From: Limisphaerales bacterium
Lineage (GTDB): Bacteria; Verrucomicrobiota; Verrucomicrobiia; Limisphaerales; UBA11358
DNA: 18,226 nucleotides
Assembly (NCBI GenBank): GCA_027451565.1
Contig: DAIDJC010000031.1
Coordinates: forward strand, 1-18,226
Direction: 5' to 3'
Shown here: piece by piece, positions 8,176 through 14,121 of the stretch
Layout of the letters: every line of letters begins with the position of its first letter
Numbering within the stretch: the stretch's first letter is position 1
Notes under the pieces: model-generated
The model's database searches: none
The model's input: only the letters and a program-made list of their open reading frames with translations
Told to the model about the DNA's origin: nothing
Translations under genes and position numbers: made by a program

Positions 8176-8822
8176 AAATGTCTTTTCACCACGATTCATG
8201 TTCATGTGTACCAAACAGTTCAAGTAAACGCCCGGAAAGAGCGCCAACAATCCATTTACACCAGACTTGGTGGAATCACGCGGTTTTTTTTGGCTTTTTC
8301 CAAAATGGTTTTAACAGTTGATCCCGGACCGACATTTGCGGAATGGACCCCATTGCAATTCCGCCTGAGATGGGAAAATCCATCGGTGGAACTTTCTTCA
8401 CCAATGTCCTGACTGGGGGAAGCGACAGGTGATTCAGCATTTGAATGTTCTAAGGGGCCTGCCTGAAATTGACCATGGACGGGGCAGCGATGGATTTGGG
8501 GTTCAGCCAAGGCGCGAGTGATAAGCCTGTCCCTCATGGGTCTGCAAGGAGTGAGCAACGATTGCTGAGCACCAATGAAATGACGCCCGGTTGCTTTTCG
8601 CGCAAAAGGACATCCGGCTTCGTTGCCCCCGAGTCCAGGAACCCGGTTGGATATTCCGCTTGGTCGCGGTTTACCGGTTTACCATGGCATCCTTTGCCCC
8701 AAAACAGCGCATTTCGATTTTCACGACAGGCTCTGAAGGGATTTCGCGGGATGCGGTGTATTACCATTACAACAAACTGCCGGAGCAAGGAAGCCCCGGC
8801 AAAAACAGAAAGACAAATAAAT
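8176..8822. promoter_or_regulatory. Divergent intergenic region between efflux operon and ECF operon
   Basis: This 647-bp region separates two divergently transcribed units and must hold at least two promoters. No gene is supported: frames in it (for example 8256-8558 minus) lack domains and start signals. There is a run of eight T at about 8284-8291. A weak ECF-style candidate is GGAACC at 8638-8643, with a 17-nt spacer to TGGTCG at 8661-8666, pointing toward the 8823 gene; another GGAAC occurs at 8388-8392. A small hairpin (cacca/tggtg, 8259-8272) lies on the efflux side. None of these is strong enough to name a promoter. Confidence 0.4.
8778..8801 (+). promoter_or_regulatory. Leader hairpin upstream of the SPRA-repeat gene
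   Basis: Arms tgccgg and ccggca are perfectly complementary around a 12-nt loop, followed by an A-rich stretch and the ATG at 8823. It begins with the same ctgccgg string as the hairpin upstream of the anti-sigma gene (9181-9214). No T-run follows, so termination is unlikely. Confidence 0.4.
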
Positions 8823-9170
8823 ATGAAAACACTCAATCCAGTCATCGTCGTGGGATCGGTCGCCCTGGTCACAATGGCCATCAACGTTTCGGCCGGCAAT
8901 GTTTACCTCTCACCGCGCGCGGAGGGAAATCAAATCAAGTTATACGCCGGCGCCTATGACGATTCCACTCCGGTCAAACCAACGGTAATCACCCAGTCCC
9001 CGCGTGCGGCGCTCAATCAAGCAAACCGGTATGCCGGCACAAACACTGATTCCAATCCTGCGCTGGCCTGCGTGAAAACCATGGATGCCAGCCCGAAAGC
9101 GGTGACTGAATGCATTTCACACACCACCATGCCCGGATGCCGCGCCCCCGAGGTTGCATCGCTGAAGTGA
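8823..9170 (+). CDS. Small exported protein with SPRA/SPKA repeats, unknown function
   Basis: This encodes 115 aa with a signal peptide ending about VSAG (residues 21-25). The mature part contains an imperfect repeat: SPRAEGNQIKLYAGAYDDS from residue 30 and SPRAALNQANRYAGTNTDS from residue 59, with a third shortened SPKA at residue 90. The last part has C83, C97 and C106 with TTMPGC. No catalytic domain is visible. The frame is open upstream to 8469, but the ATG at 8823 is the first that gives a signal peptide. It is the first gene of the unit carrying the anti-sigma, sensor and ECF genes, so it may be an envelope protein made under sigma-factor control; this is inferred from position. I have seen similar repeat proteins in Verrucomicrobiota only as hypotheticals. 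Confidence 0.7.
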   Translation: MKTLNPVIVVGSVALVTMAINVSAGNVYLSPRAEGNQIKLYAGAYDDSTPVKPTVITQSPRAALNQANRYAGTNTDSNPALACVKTMDASPKAVTECISHTTMPGCRAPEVASLK

Positions 9171-9180
9171 CCTGAAAATT

Positions 9181-9214
9181 CTGCCGGGTTGCCTGAAGCA
9201 AAAAAACACGGCAG
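9181..9214 (+). promoter_or_regulatory. Stem-loop downstream of SPRA gene / upstream of anti-sigma gene
   Basis: Arms ctgccg (9181-9186) and cggcag (9209-9214) pair perfectly, with a possible inner ttgc/gcaa stem. It starts 11 nt after the SPRA gene stop. No T-tract follows, so it may act as an mRNA-stability or attenuation element rather than a terminator. Confidence 0.4.
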
Positions 9215-9219
9215 GATGC

Positions 9220-9245
9220 GGGCGGCGGGCAAAAAACCGCCGCCC
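9220..9245 (+). promoter_or_regulatory. GC-rich 9-bp hairpin in the anti-sigma 5' leader
   Basis: Arms gggcggcgg (9220-9228) and ccgccgccc (9237-9245) are perfectly complementary, with loop gcaaaaaa. The anti-sigma ATG is 17 nt further on. No Shine-Dalgarno follows and there is no T-run, so a role in translation or differential mRNA stability is more likely than termination. Confidence 0.55.
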
Positions 9246-9261
9246 CACCAAACAATAAAAA

Positions 9262-9564
9262 ATGAACCCCGACGACTTGAAACTCCGCAAAACGCTGCAG
9301 GGCGCGCTCCCATCGCCGCCGCTGCCGCCGCGTTTTCAGGAAAGCGTATGGCGCAGGATTGAAAATGCGGAAATTCCCTTGAAAACCGAATCCTGGCTCG
9401 ACACCTTTGCCTCGCTGATATTGAGGCCGCGGTTTGCCTACACCACGGTGGTCATGCTGGCGCTGGCGGGCATTCTTCTTGGAAGCCATCAAGGGGCGCA
9501 ATCCGTGAAACACGATGAACAGGAACGGTACCTCATGCTTGTGGCTCCCAATTCATTGCGCTAA
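9262..9564 (+). CDS. One-TM anti-sigma-factor-like protein (CnrY-like)
   Basis: This encodes 100 aa. Residues 1-55 are polar and probably cytoplasmic, with PSPPLPPRFQESVWRRIE, a pattern seen in short anti-sigma proteins. One membrane helix spans about residues 58-75 (YTTVVMLALAGILLG), and a short C-terminal tail would be periplasmic. Size, topology and place match CnrY of Cupriavidus metallidurans (95 aa, one TM), which holds the ECF factor CnrH through its cytoplasmic N-terminus. The next gene is a CnrX-like sensor 4 nt downstream, and then an ECF sigma gene. Sequence similarity to CnrY itself is not claimed; the call rests on topology and synteny. No clear ribosome-binding site precedes the ATG. 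Confidence 0.7.
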   Translation: MNPDDLKLRKTLQGALPSPPLPPRFQESVWRRIENAEIPLKTESWLDTFASLILRPRFAYTTVVMLALAGILLGSHQGAQSVKHDEQERYLMLVAPNSLR

Positions 9565-9568
9565 CCAC

Positions 9569-10057
9569 ATGAACCGCTCACTCATCCTCATTATTGGCGC
9601 GCTGGCCCTGGGCGCGGGGATTTTTGCCGGTGCCTATTGCATCAGCCACCGCGCCAGCGCCATTTGTTGCGCCAACCGGACTGATGCCTTGGGCTGGCTG
9701 CGCAGCGAGTATCATTTGAAAGATGCTGAAATGGCGCGCCTGCGGCAAATGCAGGAGGCTTACATGCCGCAATGCGCCAAAATGTGCGCACTGGTTGAGG
9801 CCAAAAACGCCGAAATCCAGGCCACACTCGCCCATGGAACCAATGTTGACCGGGACATTGGCAGGGAGCTGGCGGACTTGGGCTTGCTTCGCGCGCAATG
9901 CCAGGAGCAGATGCTGCGGTATTTTATGGCGGTGAGCCAGGCCATGCCTCCGGAGGAGGGCCGACGCTACCTGGCGGAGATGGAAAAAAGCACGCTCGGG
10001 TATCCTTCCCCCATGGTGCAAGCCATGTCCGACAGCCATGAGCGTGGAATCCACTGA
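9569..10057 (+). CDS. Periplasmic metal-sensor / metal-resistance protein (CnrX/Spy-like)
   Basis: This encodes 162 aa. An N-terminal membrane segment (about residues 3-22) is followed by an all-helical periplasmic domain. The start LGWLRSEYHLKDAEMARLRQ and the end MPPEEGRRYLAEMEK match the metal-resistance / Spy-CpxP-like fold to which CnrX and ZraP belong. In CnrX, metal is bound by His, Glu and Met. Here the equivalent helices hold C69-x3-C73 (with M72) and C111-x3-M115, suggesting soft-metal binding; this is inference. C33-C34 sit just after the membrane segment. The ATG at 9569 gives the proper N-terminus, although the frame is open from 9515. It lies between the anti-sigma-like gene and the ECF gene, whose start overlaps its end by 20 nt. 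Confidence 0.8.
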   Translation: MNRSLILIIGALALGAGIFAGAYCISHRASAICCANRTDALGWLRSEYHLKDAEMARLRQMQEAYMPQCAKMCALVEAKNAEIQATLAHGTNVDRDIGRELADLGLLRAQCQEQMLRYFMAVSQAMPPEEGRRYLAEMEKSTLGYPSPMVQAMSDSHERGIH

Positions 10058-10622
10058 CACACTTGATCAAAGCGACATGGCGCGGCTGGTTTCAGGCCAC
10101 GACGCCGCGCTGAACGATTTGATGCAGCGGCACGCTGCCGGGGTTTTTCATTTTCTTTACCGCATGGTGGGAAATGAGGACGACGCAAACGACCTGGCGC
10201 AGGAGACTTTTGTGCGGGTTTTCAGGTCGTGCAAAAGTTTTCGCGAAGGGAGCAAATTTTCCACCTGGCTTTTCACGATTGCCGCAAACCTGGCGCGTAA
10301 TCATTTCAGGTGGCGTTCCCGGCACCCAACCCACTCCCTGGAGGCTCAAACAGGGGATTCCGGTCAAACAACCGGGGATGTTCTTCCATCAAACACTGCC
10401 ACCCCTGACCAGGAAGCCCTTTCCAGCGAGCGCGAGGAGGCCGTGCGCGCCGCCGTGAAAGGACTGCCGGAAGACTTGCGGGAAGCCATTGTCCTTTGCG
10501 AATGGGAGGAACACAGCGTGGCCCGGGCATCTGAAATATTGGGAACCACCCCCAAGGCTGTCGAATCCAGATTGTACCGCGGACGCATCCTTTTGCGCGA
10601 ACGGCTGAAAGCATGGTTGTAA
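10038..10622 (+). CDS. ECF-type RNA polymerase sigma factor
   Basis: This encodes 194 aa, the normal length for ECF factors with only regions sigma2 and sigma4. Sigma2 covers about residues 26-94, with NDLAQETFVRVFRSCKSF and FSTWLFTIAANLARNHFR; the latter contacts core polymerase and the -10 element. A variable linker (95-130) is followed by sigma4 (about 135-190), with GLPEDLREAIVLCEWEEHS and a helix-turn-helix ending in AVESRLYRGRILLRERL that reads the -35 element. There is no C-terminal extension. The ATG overlaps the sensor gene by 20 nt, which implies coupled translation. By analogy with CnrH it would be held at the membrane by the anti-sigma protein and freed when the sensor binds metal. 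Its targets probably include its own operon; control of the divergent efflux operon is a hypothesis. Confidence 0.93.
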   Translation: MSVESTDTLDQSDMARLVSGHDAALNDLMQRHAAGVFHFLYRMVGNEDDANDLAQETFVRVFRSCKSFREGSKFSTWLFTIAANLARNHFRWRSRHPTHSLEAQTGDSGQTTGDVLPSNTATPDQEALSSEREEAVRAAVKGLPEDLREAIVLCEWEEHSVARASEILGTTPKAVESRLYRGRILLRERLKAWL

Positions 10623-10790
10623 GGCCGCCAAAAGGAGCAAGGCTGAGGAGTAAAGCTGTATTCCAACTTTGCAAGGGGTGTCCAAGGCGCATTTAAGGTT
10701 GCGTTTGGATTTTCTCCTGCGATTTTACCAACGAGAGGCCGCTGACGCCTTTTCATTGCAGATCTGCTGCACAGCGGAACGCCAGCCATT

Positions 10791-13040
10791 ATGAAAGAAC
10801 AAATCATCCATTTGCTGGGGCGGCCGGATTATGTTCCGTCCCATGCGCATGAATTGCTTGGGCTGCTGCGCCTGCCTCCAAACCGGCTCCAGGCTTTGCA
10901 GGCCATTTTAAACCAACTGGAACAGGCTGGCGAAATTGCCCGGATCAAGGGCGGTCATTACATCATTCCCATGGAGGCGGATTTGGTGCCGGGACGCATC
11001 CGCATCAACCGTGCCGGAAAGGGGTTTTTGCAGCCGGATGATCCACGGGTTCCTGAGATAACCATTGCCGAGAGCGACTCGGGCACGGCGTTGCACGAGG
11101 ATCGTGTTCTGGTCCGCAGGAATCCGCGCCGCCAATTCCCCCGCAGCGCCACCGGCACGCCGGACACCGGTGTGGTCATCCGCATTCTGGAACGCCAAAG
11201 GTCACGGATGGTTGGAACCCTGCAACGACGCCGGCGGTATTTATTTGTACAGCCGGACGACCCGCGCATACCCCATGAAATACTGGTGCCAGAACCCCGC
11301 GACGTGGGACGGGCGGCTCGGATTGGCGACAAAGTGGTGGTGGAACTGCTGGAATGGCAGGATCGCCATGCCAGCCCGGAGGGACGGGTGGTGGAGGTTC
11401 TCGGATCACCCGATGCGGAAGGCGTGGACATGCTTTCTGTAATTCGACAATACAACCTGACACTGCATTTTCCCAAGGCTGTCCTGGCAGAGGCCGAAGC
11501 CCTGGGAACCATCGTCAACCCGGGTGATTTGGATGGCCGGGTGGATTGCCGGGATCACCTGGTCATCACCATTGATCCCGAGGATGCAAAGGATTTTGAT
11601 GACGCCATTTGTCTGGAGCGCGCTTCGAGCGACCTATGGCGCTTGCGGGTCCACATTGCCGATGTTTCCCACTATGTCAAACCCGGCACCGCGCTGGACA
11701 CGGAAGCGGCCCGGCGGGGCAATTCCACCTACCTTGTGGACCGGGTCATCCCAATGTTGCCCGAGGCTTTGAGCAACGAGCTTTGCTCGCTCAAGCCCAA
11801 GGTGGATCGCCTGACAAAATGTGTGGAATTCCTGATCACGCTGGATGGCCGGGTCACCGCCGCCAAATTTTACCCTGCAATCATTCATTCGCGCCGGCGG
11901 TTTGCCTATCCACAGGTCCTGGCCATTTTGCGGAGGCCGCCAGAGGAGGATCATCCGGTCGAGCAAATGCTCCATCATGCCCATGCCCTGGCGCAGAAAA
12001 TCCGGCGTCGCCGGTTTGCCGCCGGTTCGCTGGACCTGGATTTTCCGGAATTAAAAATCCGGGTTGATGATCATGGTAAAATCGCGCGAATCGAGCGGAT
12101 TGCCAACGACGAATCACACCAACTGATTGAAGAATTCATGTTGTTGGCAAATGAGGCGGTGGCGGCCCGGCTCATGGAATTGCGCGTGCCAGCCATTTAT
12201 CGCATCCACGAGGCCCCCGATCCACGGCGCCTGGCTGAATACAGGCAGGAGGTGGTCAGCCACAAGGTTCCCTGCGGCAACTTAAATCAGGCCGCCGAGG
12301 TGCAGAAACTGCTCGTGAAACTCAGCGCCCTCCCCGCCGGGCCGGCCCTCAAAATCGGTTTTCTCAAATCCTTGATGCGTGCGCGTTACGCTGTTGAGCC
12401 GCTGGGACACTATGGCCTGGCCAAGAAAAAGTACACCCATTTCACCTCCCCCATCAGGAGGTATGCAGACCTCGTGGTCCACCGCGCCCTTTTTGGATCT
12501 CCGCCCGCGTCAGCCTCCAGCCTCAAGGCCGTGGCCGAACACATTTCCCTGACCGAACGCAACTCTGCCGATGCCGAGCGTGACAGCAAGGATGTAAAAC
12601 TTTTTGCCTTTTTGCTGACCCAGCTCGAAACAGGCGAATTGGAACAATACGCGGCCCTGGTGACCGATGTTCGCAATTTCGGATTTTTTGTGGATGTGCC
12701 GGGTCTGGGAATGAGTGGTTTGGTGCCTCTGTCGTTGTTGGATGATGACTTTTACGTTTTTGACGAAATCAGGCGAAACCTTATTGGAAGACGCACCCGC
12801 AAGCTAATCCGATTAGGCGACCGCGTAACGGTTCAGGCCGCCCGGGTGGACACGGTAAAAAAGCAGGTGGACTTCTGCCTGATAAAAAAGCCAAAACCCG
12901 GCATCAAACCCGCCGGGCATTCCCTTGAAAACCGCCGGGGTCCAGATACTTGGCGCGGGTCCCATAGTGGCAGCGCATCCGGTAAGATGTTGATTAAAAC
13001 TTCCATTCGCCCCGTAGGCGGCTCACGAAAAAGGAAATAA
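10791..13040 (+). CDS. rnr: Ribonuclease R (3'-5' exoribonuclease)
   Basis: This hydrolyses structured RNA processively from the 3' end in RNA turnover and quality control. At 749 aa it is a normal RNase R. An N-terminal helix-turn-helix-like region (about 1-60) is followed by cold-shock-type domains (about 65-205). The RNB catalytic domain begins near residue 225. The active-site motif TIDPEDAKDFDDAI supplies D262, D268, D270 and D271 (equivalent to D272, D278, D280 and D281 in E. coli). KYTHFTSPIRRYADL is the conserved late RNB motif. An S1 RNA-binding domain occupies about 615-698, and a basic tail ends in GGSRKRK. It stands alone on its strand, 168 nt after the ECF gene. No strong ribosome-binding site is seen before the ATG. 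Confidence 0.95.
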   Translation: MKEQIIHLLGRPDYVPSHAHELLGLLRLPPNRLQALQAILNQLEQAGEIARIKGGHYIIPMEADLVPGRIRINRAGKGFLQPDDPRVPEITIAESDSGTALHEDRVLVRRNPRRQFPRSATGTPDTGVVIRILERQRSRMVGTLQRRRRYLFVQPDDPRIPHEILVPEPRDVGRAARIGDKVVVELLEWQDRHASPEGRVVEVLGSPDAEGVDMLSVIRQYNLTLHFPKAVLAEAEALGTIVNPGDLDGRVDCRDHLVITIDPEDAKDFDDAICLERASSDLWRLRVHIADVSHYVKPGTALDTEAARRGNSTYLVDRVIPMLPEALSNELCSLKPKVDRLTKCVEFLITLDGRVTAAKFYPAIIHSRRRFAYPQVLAILRRPPEEDHPVEQMLHHAHALAQKIRRRRFAAGSLDLDFPELKIRVDDHGKIARIERIANDESHQLIEEFMLLANEAVAARLMELRVPAIYRIHEAPDPRRLAEYRQEVVSHKVPCGNLNQAAEVQKLLVKLSALPAGPALKIGFLKSLMRARYAVEPLGHYGLAKKKYTHFTSPIRRYADLVVHRALFGSPPASASSLKAVAEHISLTERNSADAERDSKDVKLFAFLLTQLETGELEQYAALVTDVRNFGFFVDVPGLGMSGLVPLSLLDDDFYVFDEIRRNLIGRRTRKLIRLGDRVTVQAARVDTVKKQVDFCLIKKPKPGIKPAGHSLENRRGPDTWRGSHSGSASGKMLIKTSIRPVGGSRKRK

Positions 13041-13193
13041 CACCCGAAGTGCCCTTTGATTTGGGGAATGAGAAAAGCTGTTGATTGTATTGGTTTTTGA
13101 ATGCGGGCGGGTGACCTTTCCATCCGGCAAATCCATTTGCCCAATTGTAGTGCACACAGCGCAAACCACGCCATATTTGCCGGCGACAAACAA
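13041..13193. other. Convergent intergenic region after rnr
   Basis: This is the space between the rnr stop and the end of the decayed AbiEii-like reading frame. No gene, RNA or clear intrinsic terminator is visible. A short T-run at about 13094-13098 is not preceded by a good stem. Confidence 0.4.
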
Positions 13194-13844
13194 TCAAGTT
13201 ATGGGGAAATCCAGCGGAAAGATTCCCTGCTTTTTAATCAAACCAACCAATGTTTTCACCGCGTGCCCGGCCTCATCAAAGGGCACATTTCGCAAGCTCG
13301 CATCGGCCTCGCAGCGCTCGCGTGCCTGCGGTCAGTTTTCCATGAATGATTCCAATCCCCGGCAATCCACCAAACGAGATTGGCAGGCCAGTAGAAATTC
13401 ATGACCGGCGTCATTCCAAAATCTGGCATCCGAGACGGGAAGTGCGCGCAAAATCCGGGCATTGTCGTGCAGGTCTTTTACACGGAACTCTCTGTCGCCG
13501 CCTTGCATCTTGGGCCGATAGGCCGGCAATGACGTGAGGTAAGCCCGAAGTTTTTCACCGGCGATGCGATGCAGGGCATACACCTTTGCAGGAATTCCCT
13601 GCCCTGCGAGTGCTTCAACCGCATCTGGGCCAAGGGTCTCCGGCACGGCCACCTCAATTTCCAACATCGGCAAACCGAACACGCCCTCCTTGCTGTTGTC
13701 TTGAACTTCGATCCGCAAAATAAAAGCATCCCATCCGCGCTGGTGGCCTTTCGGTGGCTGGCGATCCACTTTTACTCTGCCAAGCCTATACTTGACGGGA
13801 TTCTGACGCTCAAAATGGCGACGAAAGGCGACGTAATGCGGCAC
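13194..13844 (-). pseudogene. Decayed AbiEii-like nucleotidyltransferase gene (N-terminally truncated, in-frame TGA)
   Basis: The frame from a GTG at 13844 gives WDAFILRIEV, then LEIEVAVPETLGPDA, then the family-like IAGEKLRAYLTSLP and RVKDLHDNARILRA. This resembles the C-terminal half of AbiEii-type nucleotidyltransferases, the toxin or abortive-infection component of AbiE systems. The N-terminal half, which should hold the GG-x-D/S and D-x-D catalytic motifs, is missing; an in-frame TAA lies just upstream at 13848-13850 and a tRNA gene follows. A TGA at 13332-13334 ends the frame after GLESFMEN. Past it the same frame continues for 45 sense codons with plausible protein sequence (PFDEAGHAVKTLVGLIKKQG, then IFPLDFPIT) to a stop at 13194-13196. 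The TGA is therefore probably a nonsense change, perhaps from TGG (Trp). No antitoxin partner is present. Confidence 0.65.
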
Positions 13845-13877
13845 AATTTACGCTTGGAAAAAAGAAGTTCAAAAGAA

Positions 13878-13955
13878 TGGTCGGGGCGGTGAGATTCGAA
13901 CTCACGACCTCTTGTACCCGAAACAAGCGCGCTAGCCAGGCTACGCTACGCCCCG
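13878..13955 (-). tRNA. tRNA-Pro (anticodon CGG)
   Basis: On the minus strand, the 7-bp acceptor stem CGGGGCG (13949-13955) pairs with CGCCCCG (13882-13888), followed by an A and an encoded CCA (13878-13880). The anticodon stem CTTGT/ACAAG encloses loop TTCGGGT, with anticodon CGG at 13918-13920, which reads CCG proline codons. The T arm GTGAG-TTCGAAT-CTCAC (13889-13905) contains the TTCGA signature. The molecule is complete at 78 nt including CCA. A T-run about 12 nt past the 3' end may aid termination. Confidence 0.97.
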
Positions 13956-14121
13956 AACCAAGGGAGACAGGATGACATGTCCAACCCGGGATTGCAAAGG
14001 TAAATATCCGGCTTTTGGCGGGTGGGGCCAGACAAAAGAAGGCCATTTTTGGCTTTTGAAATGTGAGATTTTGTGAACAATTTCAAGTTCGGGTTGTCTT
14101 TTCCTTGGGTGACAGAGGACA

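Noticed and set aside
8176..8250. 25-codon N-terminal extension of the DUF3347 protein
   Set aside because: The extension precedes a standard signal peptide beginning MKKLN; starting at 8175 fits export and family length.
8256..8558. 100-codon minus-strand frame in the divergent region, containing RCPVHG
   Set aside because: Tempting because of Cys/His near a metal operon, but it has no signal peptide, no recognisable domain and no start signal; the cluster is too short to support a gene.
8469..8822. N-terminal extension of the SPRA-repeat protein
   Set aside because: The frame is open, but the extension has no protein-like pattern and would bury the signal peptide that starts at 8823.
9515..9568. 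Upstream start for the CnrX-like protein
   Set aside because: It would overlap the anti-sigma-like gene by about 50 nt and place polar residues before the membrane segment; the ATG at 9569 gives 4-nt spacing.
10623..10790. Small gene or RNA between the ECF gene and rnr
   Set aside because: No start site, conserved fold or domain was visible; the stretch is short and treated as an ordinary spacer.
13101..13115. Possible partial copy of the tRNA-Pro 3' end (attachment-site duplicate) near rnr
   Set aside because: Only a short G/C-rich similarity (gggcgggtga against gggcggtgag) is present, too little to call an att site.
13081..13404. 107-codon plus-strand frame after rnr
   Set aside because: It overlaps the decayed AbiEii-like frame on the other strand, which has the recognisable protein sequence; no domain is visible here.
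13857..13877. Intrinsic terminator for tRNA-Pro
   Set aside because: There is a T-run on the minus strand but no proper GC-rich stem before it.
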